NCBI RefSeq assembly: GCF_003719725.1
Contig: NZ_RIAX01000007.1
Span: forward strand, 112,415-176,414
Direction of reading: 5' to 3'
Length of the DNA: 64,000 bases
DNA from: Planococcus salinus
Lineage (GTDB): Bacteria > Bacillota > Bacilli > Bacillales_A > Planococcaceae
In this document: positions 1 to 8,462 of the stretch, piece by piece
Layout of the letters: the number at the start of each line of letters is the position of its first letter
How positions within the stretch are numbered: the first letter of the stretch is position 1
The notes under the pieces: generated by a model
The model's database searches: none
What the model saw: only the letters and a program-made list of their open reading frames with translations
What the model was told of the DNA's origin: nothing
Program-made: the position numbers and the translations under genes

Positions 1-1
1 T

Positions 2-847
2 GGTCAAACGATTGTCAAAGAAGCGAAAAGCCGTAACATGGCACTCGAGCAGGTGCCGGAAGCTGTAGAGGTCATCAAAGGAAATGGTCTGACAGCTGCA
101 GTGGAAGGGTATGTGCTGGCTATTGGGAACCGCAAGCTGATGAAAGCCGAAAATATCCCCATCCCGCCGGCAGCAGAAAGCTATGCGGTAAATCGTGAAA
201 AAGCCGGAAACACCGCAATTTTTGCAGCGGTGGACGGGGAAATTGCCGGTATCTTTTCGATCGCTGACCAGATCCGTGAAGATGCAGCAGAAGCACTCGC
301 TCAAATGAGAAAAAACGGCGTCAGGAAAATCGTCATGCTGACGGGTGATAATCAGCACACCGCTGAACTCGTTGCCACCAAATTAGGACTGGATGAATTT
401 CATGCGGAACTGTTGCCGGAAGACAAAGTGGCATTTGTAAACCAACTGAAACAACAAGGCCATGTGGTGGCAATGGCAGGAGACGGCGTCAACGATGCAC
501 CGGCGATCGCCACAGCGGATATCGGACTCGCCATGGGCGAAGGCGGTACAGACGTTTCAATGGAAACAGCCGATGTCGTCCTGATGGCGGATAAACTGAT
601 GCAGTTCTCACACGCTTACTCCCTGTCGAAAGCGACCATCCGCAATATGAAACAAAACACGTTCTTCGCAGTCGGCATCGTCGCTGTCCTGTTGGCCGGT
701 GTGCTGATGGGTTCCGTACACCTGGCGTCCGGCATGTTCATCCACGAGGCCAGCGTTCTGATTGTCATCCTGAACGCGATGAGACTGATGAGCTTCAACC
801 GGAAAAAAGTACAGCGGGAAAAAGACTTGGCACCTGTTCATGTTTAG
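2..847 (+). CDS. P1B-type metal-exporting ATPase, C-terminal part (5' end outside window)
   Basis: The reading frame is open from base 2, so this is the last 281 or so residues of a P-type ATPase cut by the window edge. Hinge and P-domain motifs are present: MLTGDN at about 335-352 and GDGVNDAPA at about 479-505. Two closing membrane helices follow. The final helix carries HEASVL and then NAMRL. This resembles the HEG(S/T) helix-8 signature of the P1B-4 group (PfeT/ZosA, CoaT; Fe2+, Co2+ or Zn2+ efflux) rather than the Asp signature of Cd/Zn pumps. Metal specificity is inferred, because the helix-6 metal site and the N-terminus are not visible. A shared terminator follows. Confidence 0.9.
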   Translation, partial: GQTIVKEAKSRNMALEQVPEAVEVIKGNGLTAAVEGYVLAIGNRKLMKAENIPIPPAAESYAVNREKAGNTAIFAAVDGEIAGIFSIADQIREDAAEALAQMRKNGVRKIVMLTGDNQHTAELVATKLGLDEFHAELLPEDKVAFVNQLKQQGHVVAMAGDGVNDAPAIATADIGLAMGEGGTDVSMETADVVLMADKLMQFSHAYSLSKATIRNMKQNTFFAVGIVAVLLAGVLMGSVHLASGMFIHEASVLIVILNAMRLMSFNRKKVQREKDLAPVHV

Positions 848-897
848 AAATACCGAAAGCGGCACCACCCTTTACAATCATGATCAATTGAACAGAC

Positions 898-950
898 AAA
901 AAGAGGATGTCCCAAGATGGTTGACCACCAGCCCTGAGACATCCTTTTTC
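898..950. terminator. Bidirectional terminator between metal ATPase and thioredoxin-like gene
   Basis: AGGATGTC (904-911) pairs with GACATCCT (938-945). An A-run precedes the stem and a T-run follows it, so it can terminate both converging genes. It just overlaps the stop codon of the minus-strand gene. Confidence 0.7.
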
Positions 951-1284
951 ACTGGTCAGAAGAATGATACCCTCCGTATATTTTGTCAATCTTTCTTCTG
1001 AACTCGTCTACATGCACGAATCGTGCTTCCCGCATGATCTCTTTTCCATCCGCAAACAGCACAAGGACCGGAACCGTGAAAATCGATAAGAAGCCGGCCA
1101 GTTCCGGAATCGCCTGTGCATCGGCAAACCTCGTCTGGATGCGGGGGAAGTCGTCCATCGCTTCCTCCACCTGAGGAAGCAAACCATGGCAGACACTTCA
1201 GGTTGGCGTCAGTACATAAAGAAACTGCAGTCCCTGTTGTCCGGTAAATGATTTAATCTGCTCTATTGATGTCAGCTCTTTCAT
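949..1284 (-). CDS. Thioredoxin-like protein with in-frame TGA at the redox motif: candidate selenoprotein (UxxC)
   Basis: Translation from ATG 1284 (RBS GGGGAGGG) gives 28 residues ending VLTPT, then TGA (1198-1200), then SVCHGLLPQVEEAM and 82 open codons in all to the stop at 949. The whole is 111 residues. The sequence TPT-x-SVC-H is where YusE-like thioredoxin-fold proteins carry CxxC, and the TGA sits at the first Cys. A conserved cis-Pro segment (IFTVPVLVLFADG) follows, as in thioredoxins. A hairpin with bacterial SECIS-like geometry lies just after the TGA. I infer selenocysteine 29 (U-S-V-C). The alternative is a plain nonsense mutation of TGC or TGT. No alternative start after the TGA has a convincing ribosome binding site. 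No selA, selB, selC or selD is visible in this window. Confidence 0.7.
1160..1180 (-). promoter_or_regulatory. SECIS-like hairpin downstream of the in-frame TGA
   Basis: Reading the minus strand, GCTTCCTC pairs perfectly with GAGGAAGC (8 bp) around a 5-nt loop AGGTG. The stem starts 17 nt after the TGA, so the loop lies 25 nt after it. Published bacterial SECIS models ask for a loop of 3-14 nt, a G in its first two positions, and 16-37 nt between UGA and loop. All are met. The loop begins AGGU, as in the E. coli fdhF element. Function is inferred from geometry only. Confidence 0.6.
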
Positions 1285-1386
1285 CATATCCCTCCCCAAT
1301 TGCTCTTTTTGTTTCTTCACTACCCGTTTGCTGGAAGTTCAACCGTACTTCGTGAAACGGGTCCATTTGCGGTGAGGTCTCTTTGG

Positions 1387-2325
1387 TTAAGGTTCGTCGT
1401 CTTTTAAATTTTTCAATAAACTGCCAATCCAATTTTTCTTTTTCAGGTAATAATAGAGCGCCCACGTTGAAATAAGAATGACGAAGATGGCAAAGAGGTA
1501 CCCGTACGTCCAATTAAGTTCAGGCATGACTTCAAAATTCATGCCCCAAAGCGCTCCAAAGGCAGCAACTGGCGTGAATAGCATTGTAATGACGGTGAGA
1601 GTTTTTACTATTTCATTTCCACGGTGGGCAGAGAGGACGTCCTCAAGATCGATCATTTCCCCTATTTCCTCGTTGTAATCAAGGATGAGTTGCCGGCACC
1701 GATTAATGCGGCGCCGTGTTCTTTTAAATTGTTCTCCTTCTGCAGCCGCATCACCGAAGGCTTCGGGAATGGCTTCCCGGATTTCAAAGATGGGGACGAT
1801 CAGGTTTTTCCACACAAGTATTTCATGGCGGTTATTCATCATTTGATCGAAGACGTTCTCATCATTTTTTTCTTTGATACGCCACAACAGATTATGCATC
1901 CGATTTTCAAATACATCAATATCCTGCAGAAACGAAGCGACAATCTCACCGACAAGAAGCATGAATCCTTCAATGGCATTATCGGCTTGTTGCATTTTCT
2001 CGATCAATTGCTGTTCCGGTAGTTCGTAAAACGCGGAAAAGTCCAATTTACTGGTAATCAGCAAATTGTCGGTTAAGTAATAGTTGAGGATATTTTGTTT
2101 TTGTCTTACTTTAATATTTTGATGATAAATAAACGCGCCCCACATCGCTGCAGTTTGTTCTTTTGTGGTTTCCATCTCCAGGTTGCTGGTTTCTTCTCTT
2201 TTCAGCGATTCCACCCACTTGTGGCCGGCTGTAGGCAGGGTGGGGAGTGAGGAAATATCTTGTGCGGATGCAATATCCACGCTAATCCATGTCCATTTGT
2301 CTGTATTCAATGACAGTTGTTTCAT
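1387..2325 (-). CDS. CorA-family divalent cation transporter
   Basis: A 312-residue protein of the CorA metal ion transporter family (Mg2+, possibly Co2+ or Zn2+). It has a long, charged, mostly helical N-terminal cytoplasmic domain. Two C-terminal membrane helices follow, with the diagnostic GMN motif at residues 261-263 (ALWGMNFEVMPEL) at the end of helix 1. The protein ends in a Lys-rich tail, as expected for a cytoplasmic C-terminus. The start at 2325 is chosen because GGGAGGCGGAACA precedes it; an upstream in-frame start at 2346 would overlap that RBS. It lies downstream of BCCT on the same strand but is separated from it by a terminator, so it is probably transcribed alone. Confidence 0.9.
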   Translation of the reverse strand: MKQLSLNTDKWTWISVDIASAQDISSLPTLPTAGHKWVESLKREETSNLEMETTKEQTAAMWGAFIYHQNIKVRQKQNILNYYLTDNLLITSKLDFSAFYELPEQQLIEKMQQADNAIEGFMLLVGEIVASFLQDIDVFENRMHNLLWRIKEKNDENVFDQMMNNRHEILVWKNLIVPIFEIREAIPEAFGDAAAEGEQFKRTRRRINRCRQLILDYNEEIGEMIDLEDVLSAHRGNEIVKTLTVITMLFTPVAAFGALWGMNFEVMPELNWTYGYLFAIFVILISTWALYYYLKKKNWIGSLLKNLKDDEP

Positions 2326-2421
2326 TGTTCCGCCTCCCTGTATCACTTGTATTGCTGTTTTGGAAAAATTTTAAACTCCCAAAGGCGGGAAAGAGAATAA
2401 GGTCAGTGAAAATTACGATTT

Positions 2422-2459
2422 GAAAAAACCGGCTCCTTCTTTCGCAGAAGGGGCCGGTC
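2422..2459 (-). terminator. Terminator of the BCCT transporter gene
   Basis: ACCGGC/GCCGGT and CCTTCT/AGAAGG stem around a 5-nt loop (2428-2458). On the minus strand a T-run follows. It lies 11 nt past the transporter stop. Confidence 0.85.
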
Positions 2460-2469
2460 TCTGATAAAA

Positions 2470-4065
2470 CTATAGGCGATTAGGATTCTTTAATCTTTTC
2501 TTCTCATCTTTTCTCCTGATATTGTACTTCCAGGCTTCATCTTCATCCATCATCTTTTTAGCGGAATAAATGGTCAGAAATTGGATGGCGATGATTGGCA
2601 GTCCCATCAATCCGGATAAGACTTCCAACGGTGCCAAACCGCCGATTCTCATCAGCACTAAAGCGATGGCTGTCACCATTGCTGCGACAAGAATTCGCAG
2701 AACCCTGGAAGGTTCTTCCCGACTCATATTATTCGTTCCCATGTAGGAGGCGATGGTATAAGTCGTCGAATCCAATGTAGTTGTCAGGAAAATCAGGGCA
2801 ATAATCATGAAAAGAGTAATGGCAATCGCCGGCAATGGTAAAGAAGCCAATACTTGCGGTATGGCTGCCATCGGATCCTGCTGCTGCACGATGTCAAGCA
2901 CAGGAACAGTGCCGTTCAAATAACGGTGGACACTCAATCCTCCAAGGACACCTGTAGCAATCCATGAAATCAGTGTAGGCGCCAGCAGGTATGTCAGGAT
3001 CATTTCCTTGATGGTTCTGCCACGGGAAATCTTCGCTGCAAAGACACTGTGCAGCATCGCCCATGTGGCACTGTAGGCAAACCAGAAGACGGTGTTGCTT
3101 TCCATGAAGGAGCTGCCTTCCACATCCAATGAATTGGTGTAAAGTGAAATATCCACGTAATGGGAAGCCAGAAAACCGATCGTCTCCGTAAAATAATTGA
3201 GAATGAAGATACCGGGTCCGGCAATCATGATAAACAAGGCAAAAGCTCCCGCCATATACATGTTGAAGGTACTGAGTCGTTTAATCCCTTTTTCAATCCC
3301 AGCATAAGCACTGATGGAAAATAAGGTGACCCAGACAATGGTGACAGCCAGTGTCAGACCGAACGTGATATTGATATTGAACAGTTCCGCCAAATTATGA
3401 GTGATGATCGGTGCACCAAGCCCAAGAGTGACGGCGGCTCCTGAAAGGATACTGATGAGGAAAATAACGTCCAGCACAATGCCCCCTAAGCCGTCAGTGA
3501 ATTTATCCCCAAATATACTGCGGCAAGCTTCGGAGATGCGCATATACCGCTTTTTCCGGACATGGAGCACATAGCCGATGGCAGGTGCTGCCATAACGAA
3601 AATAGCAAAGACCTGAAAGCTCCACATAAACATACTGTATGAATTCCCCCATAGCAAAGCCTCAGCTGATTGAGGGTCTGCGCCATATGGAGGATCCAGG
3701 GCCACATCTGTCCATTGAATCATCCCGGTTCGCATAATAGTCGATCCAAGCCCCATTGCAATTAATATAGAAGCGTATTCAAACAAACTGAATTGGGGCT
3801 TTTCGGAAGGATCGCCCAACACCACTTTTCCGTACTTTGAAAAAGAAAAGAACAACGCCGCTGCCACGAGTATAATTGCATACCATATGTATCCCCATGT
3901 AAACACATCGACAATTGTATCGAATATATCGTTCAATAAATTTAAAGACCTGTCTTCGTACAATGAAAACAGGATGCCAATGGCTAAAATAATCAGCAAA
4001 GAAGGAACGAATATCCTGTAGTCCAGTAGATTTTTTTTGTTTGGCACCTCATCTTTTTTTGCCAT
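2470..4065 (-). CDS. BCCT-family transporter, atypical
   Basis: A 531-residue membrane protein of the betaine/choline/carnitine transporter family. It has about 12 hydrophobic segments, a charged N-terminus (MAKKDEVPNKK) and the family signature ISRGRTIKEM. It lacks the usual WGVAEP segment: the equivalent stretch reads RTGMIQWTDVALDPP. The tryptophan box is also altered (FWFAYSATWAMLHSVF). Both differ from the canonical carrier at 29540-31090. The substrate may therefore be something other than glycine betaine; I do not assign one. The start at 4065 is supported by AAGGAGGTTGCTT. Followed by its own terminator. Confidence 0.85.
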   Translation of the reverse strand: MAKKDEVPNKKNLLDYRIFVPSLLIILAIGILFSLYEDRSLNLLNDIFDTIVDVFTWGYIWYAIILVAAALFFSFSKYGKVVLGDPSEKPQFSLFEYASILIAMGLGSTIMRTGMIQWTDVALDPPYGADPQSAEALLWGNSYSMFMWSFQVFAIFVMAAPAIGYVLHVRKKRYMRISEACRSIFGDKFTDGLGGIVLDVIFLISILSGAAVTLGLGAPIITHNLAELFNINITFGLTLAVTIVWVTLFSISAYAGIEKGIKRLSTFNMYMAGAFALFIMIAGPGIFILNYFTETIGFLASHYVDISLYTNSLDVEGSSFMESNTVFWFAYSATWAMLHSVFAAKISRGRTIKEMILTYLLAPTLISWIATGVLGGLSVHRYLNGTVPVLDIVQQQDPMAAIPQVLASLPLPAIAITLFMIIALIFLTTTLDSTTYTIASYMGTNNMSREEPSRVLRILVAAMVTAIALVLMRIGGLAPLEVLSGLMGLPIIAIQFLTIYSAKKMMDEDEAWKYNIRRKDEKKRLKNPNRL

Positions 4066-4222
4066 AAGCAACCTCCTTGTAAAAATTTCAATTGAATGGA
4101 TGAGGGCATTTCCAGTGATTGTGTTGCAGACACAGCGAGAAAAAAGCACTCTATTTTGTCATACCCTGTAACATTGAAAACATGCCGGTCTTCGGGATTT
4201 TATTGCCACCGGTGACATGTTA

Positions 4223-5422
4223 TCACAAATCCCGGTCTTCATTCACTTTAAAAAAGCGGAATCTGAGGATAACAGAAGCGCAAAAGACCAGAAAAGCAAG
4301 CAGTACAGAAAAATTCAATGCCCCGTTTTCGCCAAAGTGCTCAATGAGGAACGTATAGGCAAGAGGGGCAACGGCGGACAAAAGAAAACCGGGCACCAGC
4401 AGTTTGCCGACCAATGAGCCATAAGTTTTGTGGTCAAATAACACAAGTGGCAGCGTTCCTCTTGTGATCGTCATCAGACCATTGCCGGCACCGAAAAGAA
4501 AAGCGAAAAAAAAGGCGGCTGTGAGAAACTGGCCGCTGAATAGGCCGATGGCAAAACCAACCGGCAAAACGGCCGAAGCCGCAACCGTCAAGGTAATGGG
4601 ATGAAGACGTCTGCCGAAGACAACTTCGCACAGCCGTGCCAATGATTGTCCGATACCCCGCAGTGTAGAAATCCATACCGATGCCGCAGCTGTCAGGCCA
4701 AGGCCTGCAAGCAGACTGATCATGTGTGTCGACATCCCGGCATTCAGGAAGTTAAGAACAGTGAAAATCAAGGTATACAAACTGGCGGCAATCATCCGTT
4801 CACGGGCATTGCCAGCTGATGCAGGAGGATGAGGAATTGGGTTTTCCGCATCCGGCTGCTGTTCTTCAAAACGGTTTTTAGGGATGGACAGATGCAGTGG
4901 AACCGTCGACAAAGCAAAACCGGCATAGACCAACAGCGCTGCGCGCCACCCGAAAGTTTCAGCAAGGAAAAAGCCGATGGGCCAAAAGAGCGTGGAGGCC
5001 AATCCGCCAAGCAGCGTAATTTGTGATATGGGCCGTTTGGCCGCAGCTCCGCCGATTCGGGCCAGAGAAGCGAATGCGGCATCATACAGCGTCAAGCGCA
5101 TCGCAAAACCGAGCAACACCCAGGAAACGTAGTAATTCGGAATGGTTTGAGACAATGCAATTCCGGTACAGCTGAAAGCAAGCAGCACAGAACCGACCGT
5201 CATGACAATGCGACCACCGTATTGATCGATTAACCGGCCTGTCAACGGAGAAGTGATTGCCATAATAATAAGAGCTGCTGAAAACCCGCCATAAACAGTG
5301 GAACTTTCCCAGCCCAGATCCTGGGATATGTAATCGCCGAAGGCAGCAATCAAGTAAAAGGAAATCCCCCAGCAGATCAATTGGGAAATTCCCAGGAAGA
5401 GAATGGTTTGCCGGGTGATCAT
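4223..5422 (-). CDS. MFS transporter of unknown substrate
   Basis: A 399-residue protein with 12 predicted membrane segments. The loop after helix 2 carries a major-facilitator motif A variant (GRLIDQYGGR). Helix 1 begins ITRQTILFLGISQLICWG, reminiscent of MFS carriers for organic anions, but no residue fixes a substrate. The start at 5422 is preceded by GGAAGTGAG six to nine bases upstream. A longer frame reaches 5506 but has no RBS. The adjacent plus-strand methyltransferase is divergently transcribed. A ligand cannot be named from sequence alone. Confidence 0.8.
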   Translation of the reverse strand: MITRQTILFLGISQLICWGISFYLIAAFGDYISQDLGWESSTVYGGFSAALIIMAITSPLTGRLIDQYGGRIVMTVGSVLLAFSCTGIALSQTIPNYYVSWVLLGFAMRLTLYDAAFASLARIGGAAAKRPISQITLLGGLASTLFWPIGFFLAETFGWRAALLVYAGFALSTVPLHLSIPKNRFEEQQPDAENPIPHPPASAGNARERMIAASLYTLIFTVLNFLNAGMSTHMISLLAGLGLTAAASVWISTLRGIGQSLARLCEVVFGRRLHPITLTVAASAVLPVGFAIGLFSGQFLTAAFFFAFLFGAGNGLMTITRGTLPLVLFDHKTYGSLVGKLLVPGFLLSAVAPLAYTFLIEHFGENGALNFSVLLAFLVFCASVILRFRFFKVNEDRDL

Positions 5423-5562
5423 TGCTGACTCACTTCCTTTCGATGGGCAGCAAAAGCTGTATTCCGCTCTTGAAAAGGGTATACAAAAAGAACAGTCCTG
5501 CTGCATCTGCTTTTAGTTTAACGCAAATTTTCAGTGAATAGAATACTTCGGAGGTGAAAGCG

Positions 5563-6153
5563 ATGGGAACGTGGTTTCCAAAATTTTATGATCCCTTAAT
5601 GAAACCGCTTGAGAAAATGGGATTTGATAAGGTAAGAAAAGAGCTTATAGCCAAAGCGGAAGGAAGGGTACTGGAAGTCGGTTCCGGAACAGGTGCAAAT
5701 TTTCGGCATTACAGAAAAGCCGTCGAAGTCGATGCAACGGAGCCGAATCCTTTGATGCTGAAACAATCCATTAAACAGGCTGAAAAGTCTTACGTACCGG
5801 TGGTGTTATATCCCGCAAAAGCTGAAGAACTGCCATTCCCTGACAAAACGTTTGATACAGTCACGGCAACTCTGGTGTTCTGTACCATTCCCGAGCCGGA
5901 AAAAGCGCTGCAGGAAATTCGGAGAGTTTGCAAACAGGGAGCTAAAATACTGCTTTTTGAGCACGTCAGGATGAACGGGAAGCTGGCAGGGAAGACACAG
6001 GACCTGTTGACTCCCATATGGAAAAAAGCGTTTGATGGCTGCCATTTAAATCGGAACACTCTGGAGCTGGTGAAGCGATCCGGTTTGATCGTTTTGGATG
6101 TAACTTCTTATTCAGGCGGTCTTTTTCTGGTCATTGAATGCGTGAATGGGTAA
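5563..6153 (+). CDS. Class I SAM-dependent methyltransferase (UbiE-like)
   Basis: A 196-residue Rossmann-fold methyltransferase. Motif I is VLEVGSGTGANF near residue 36, where SAM binds. Acidic motif II follows (VDATEPNP), then the post-I region ELPFPDKTFDTVTATLVFCTIP that is typical of Methyltransf_11/UbiE-like enzymes. The acceptor is not evident; small lipophilic or quinone-like substrates are common in relatives. The ATG at 5563 is preferred over GTG 5554, because the GTG is part of the ribosome binding site GGAGGTG. It ends in a convergent terminator shared with the CDF gene. Confidence 0.85.
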   Translation: MGTWFPKFYDPLMKPLEKMGFDKVRKELIAKAEGRVLEVGSGTGANFRHYRKAVEVDATEPNPLMLKQSIKQAEKSYVPVVLYPAKAEELPFPDKTFDTVTATLVFCTIPEPEKALQEIRRVCKQGAKILLFEHVRMNGKLAGKTQDLLTPIWKKAFDGCHLNRNTLELVKRSGLIVLDVTSYSGGLFLVIECVNG

Positions 6154-6194
6154 CGGCAATCGTTTGGTGGTTTTGTTGGTCAACGAAAAATGGA

Positions 6195-6234
6195 AAAGCC
6201 GTAAGCTTTCAGGAAGCTTACGGCTTTTTTTATT
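6195..6234. terminator. Bidirectional terminator
   Basis: AAGCCGTAAGCTT (6197-6209) and AAGCTTACGGCTT (6214-6226) form a 13-bp perfect stem followed by T7 on the plus strand. A shorter A-run lies on the other side. It serves the converging methyltransferase and CDF genes. Confidence 0.9.
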
Positions 6235-7207
6235 TCTCGTCTTTTGCTGTTTCCCATGTAGGCACACCGTCATCCTGGTCAAATTCGATGATGATGTCTG
6301 TCACACTTGGTACGGCTTCTTCAATCTTTTTTTCGATATAATCGCGCAGTTCATCGGCTTCGGCGACGGTCATAGTCGGATCCACTTCCACACGAAGTTC
6401 AACATGGAGGCTGTCACCTTCTTTGATGACATTCAAATCCTGGATATCGTTTATTTGGTCATGCTGCAAAATTCTGGCTCCCATTTTCGCCTGCATTTTA
6501 ACATCTGCCACGCCCAGGGCCCCTGCTGCATTATCCAGAAATATACGGCCGACAACTAAAATAAGTGCAAGGCCAATAATGATTGAGGCATATCCGGTTG
6601 CGCTGTGGAAAGGGGTATATGTGGCAACGACAATTGCCAACAGCGCAAGAATCGCTCCTCCCACTGCTACATTGTCTTCCAAAAAGACCAGTTTCGTCGC
6701 TGGATTTGCTTCTTTGACATGCTTATAGCTTTGCGGAATGATTTTCAATCCTTTGATCTGTTCTTTCGGTAAATGTTCTGTCACTTCTTTCATCGCTTTA
6801 TAAAGAACAAATGATTCCAATACTGTAGCTACGGCAAGCACGCCGATATTCAGCCAGAACCATTCTTCTGAATGAACCGCGTCAGAAATGTGATGGATCC
6901 CTTCGACGATGGTTTCATAAGCCAGGACACCGACAACCAATACGGCACCCAGCAGCACCAGATTGACCAACCGGCCAAATCCGCCCGGGAAACGTTCAGT
7001 CGGTTCTTTTTTGCTCAATGCAGAGCCGATGAAGACGAAAAACTGGTTGGCAGCGTCCCCGAAGCTGTGCATCATTTCGGCAAACATCGCCACGTTTCCT
7101 GTGATTAAATAGGCGCCTGTTTTCAAGATCCCGACGACAGTATTAATAATGGCAGCCCATAACGCCGATTTGGATCCAAAAGTTAAAAGCCGGAAAAACT
7201 CTTTCAT
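6230..7207 (-). CDS. Cation diffusion facilitator (ZnT9-like subgroup)
   Basis: A 325-residue CDF-family metal/proton antiporter. Six membrane segments are followed by a cytoplasmic ferredoxin-like domain (about residues 235-315; LHVELRVEVDPTMTVAEADELR). The helix-2 metal site reads HSFGDAANQ (HxxxD). In helix 5 the usual HxxxD is replaced by EDNVAVGGA, a feature of the SLC30A9/ZnT9-like branch. Metal specificity (Zn2+, Mn2+, Co2+ or Fe2+) is thus uncertain. The start has AAAGGAGTGGGATT upstream. It is convergent with the methyltransferase and divergent from guaC. Confidence 0.88.
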   Translation of the reverse strand: MKEFFRLLTFGSKSALWAAIINTVVGILKTGAYLITGNVAMFAEMMHSFGDAANQFFVFIGSALSKKEPTERFPGGFGRLVNLVLLGAVLVVGVLAYETIVEGIHHISDAVHSEEWFWLNIGVLAVATVLESFVLYKAMKEVTEHLPKEQIKGLKIIPQSYKHVKEANPATKLVFLEDNVAVGGAILALLAIVVATYTPFHSATGYASIIIGLALILVVGRIFLDNAAGALGVADVKMQAKMGARILQHDQINDIQDLNVIKEGDSLHVELRVEVDPTMTVAEADELRDYIEKKIEEAVPSVTDIIIEFDQDDGVPTWETAKDEK

Positions 7208-7325
7208 AATCCCACTCCTTTTGCCTTTATTTATAGAAGAAATTTTTTGATGTCTCTATTTAATTCCCATTGGGGGATAAAACAAACCCCGTCAAAGCTA
7301 AAAGGAAAAAGGAGGAGATAATGCT

Positions 7326-7354
7326 TTGACATTCCGCAAAAAATGCAGTACATT
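7326..7354 (+). promoter_or_regulatory. SigA-type promoter of guaC
   Basis: TTGACA (7326-7331) and TACATT (7349-7354) are separated by 17 bp. The predicted start near 7361 leaves a leader of about 57 nt that holds the PurBox-like pair. Confidence 0.75.
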
Positions 7355-7360
7355 ATCAAA

Positions 7361-7402
7361 TGGACGAACATTAACATGCAAAATAAAATTTATTATTCGT
7401 AT
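7361..7402 (+). promoter_or_regulatory. Candidate PurR operator (inverted PurBox pair)
   Basis: GGACGAACATT (CGAA at 7365-7368) faces an inverted half ATTATTCGTAT (TTCG at 7396-7399). In Bacillus, PurR binds paired inverted PurBoxes with a CGAA core, and guaC belongs to the PurR regulon. The spacing here (27 nt between cores) is slightly longer than the usual value, so the call is tentative. Confidence 0.45.
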
Positions 7403-7417
7403 ATAGGGGTGTAAGAA

Positions 7418-8401
7418 ATGGAAAATGTGTTTGATTACGAAGATATTCAGTTAGTTCCTGCAAAAGCAGTTGTAGATAGCCGTTCTGAATGTGATACATC
7501 CGTGGAATTCGGGGGGCGGACCTTTAAATTACCGGTGGTGCCTGCCAACATGCAGACCATCATCGACGAAAATATTGCCGTGTTTCTAGCAGAAAACGAT
7601 TATTTCTATATATTGCACCGTTTTAAGCCGGAGCAGCGTCTGGCTTTTGCCAAAGACATGCAGGAGCGCGGCCTTTACGCTTCCATCAGCGTCGGTGTAA
7701 AAGAGGAAGAATACCAGTTTGTTCAGCAATTGGCGGACGAAGGGCTTTCGCCTGAATACATCACCATTGATGTGGCGCATGGCCATTCCAACGGTGTGAT
7801 CAACATGATTCGTCACATAAAAAAACTGTTGCCCGACAGCTTTGTCATTGCAGGCAATGTGGGCACACCTGAAGCAGTGAGAGAATTGGAGAATGCAGGA
7901 GCGGACGCCACAAAAGTCGGAATTGGCCCTGGTAAAGTGTGCATCACAAAAATCAAAACCGGGTTTGGAACAGGTGGCTGGCAACTGGCTGCTCTTCGCT
8001 GGTGTGCAAAAGCGGCAAGCAAGCCGGTCATTGCCGACGGCGGAATCCGGACACATGGCGACATCGCGAAATCTGTGCGCTTCGGGGCATCCATGGTTAT
8101 GATCGGTTCTTTGTTTGCCGGTCACGAAGAGTCACCTGGTCAAACAGTTGAGAAAGACGGACAGTTATTCAAGGAATACTTCGGCTCAGCTTCAGAATTT
8201 CAAAAAGGCGAACGGAAAAACGTGGAAGGCAAAAAGATGTATGTGGAATACAGGGGTTCTTTAAAAGATACGCTTATCGAAATGGAGCAGGACCTCCAAT
8301 CAGCCATCTCCTACGCAGGTGGCGATAAACTCGACGCCATTCGCCATGTGGATTATGTTGTCGTGAAAAACTCGATTTTCAATGGAGACAAAGTTTACTG
8401 A
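7418..8401 (+). CDS. guaC: GMP reductase
   Basis: Reduces GMP to IMP with NADPH and release of ammonia, linking guanine salvage to the purine pool. The 327-residue length matches the Firmicutes GMP reductase family. The IMPDH-like TIM barrel has the phosphate/K+ loop [12 protein letters not shown] with catalytic Cys175. It also has the loop [21 protein letters not shown] and a closing segment YRGSLKD. The protein lacks CBS domains, which distinguishes it from IMP dehydrogenase. The ATG follows AGGGGTG with suitable spacing. It has its own promoter and terminator, so it is monocistronic. Confidence 0.97.
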   Translation: MENVFDYEDIQLVPAKAVVDSRSECDTSVEFGGRTFKLPVVPANMQTIIDENIAVFLAENDYFYILHRFKPEQRLAFAKDMQERGLYASISVGVKEEEYQFVQQLADEGLSPEYITIDVAHGHSNGVINMIRHIKKLLPDSFVIAGNVGTPEAVRELENAGADATKVGIGPGKVCITKIKTGFGTGGWQLAALRWCAKAASKPVIADGGIRTHGDIAKSVRFGASMVMIGSLFAGHEESPGQTVEKDGQLFKEYFGSASEFQKGERKNVEGKKMYVEYRGSLKDTLIEMEQDLQSAISYAGGDKLDAIRHVDYVVVKNSIFNGDKVY

Positions 8402-8423
8402 ACAAAACTACAGCCGATACAGA

Positions 8424-8462
8424 AAAACCTCCGCATTCAAAAGGAATGCGGAGGTTTTTTCA
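8424..8462. terminator. Terminator between guaC and glycosyltransferase
   Basis: AAACCTCCGCATTC and GAATGCGGAGGTTT form a 14-bp stem around AAAAG, followed by T-rich DNA. A-rich DNA on the left lets it serve both convergent genes. Confidence 0.9.

Noticed and set aside
949..1182. A shorter 77-residue thioredoxin-like gene starting after the TGA
   Set aside because: The only starts after the TGA are a TTG and internal codons without a ribosome binding site, and they would remove the first beta strand and the redox motif. The longer frame with recoded TGA explains the sequence better.
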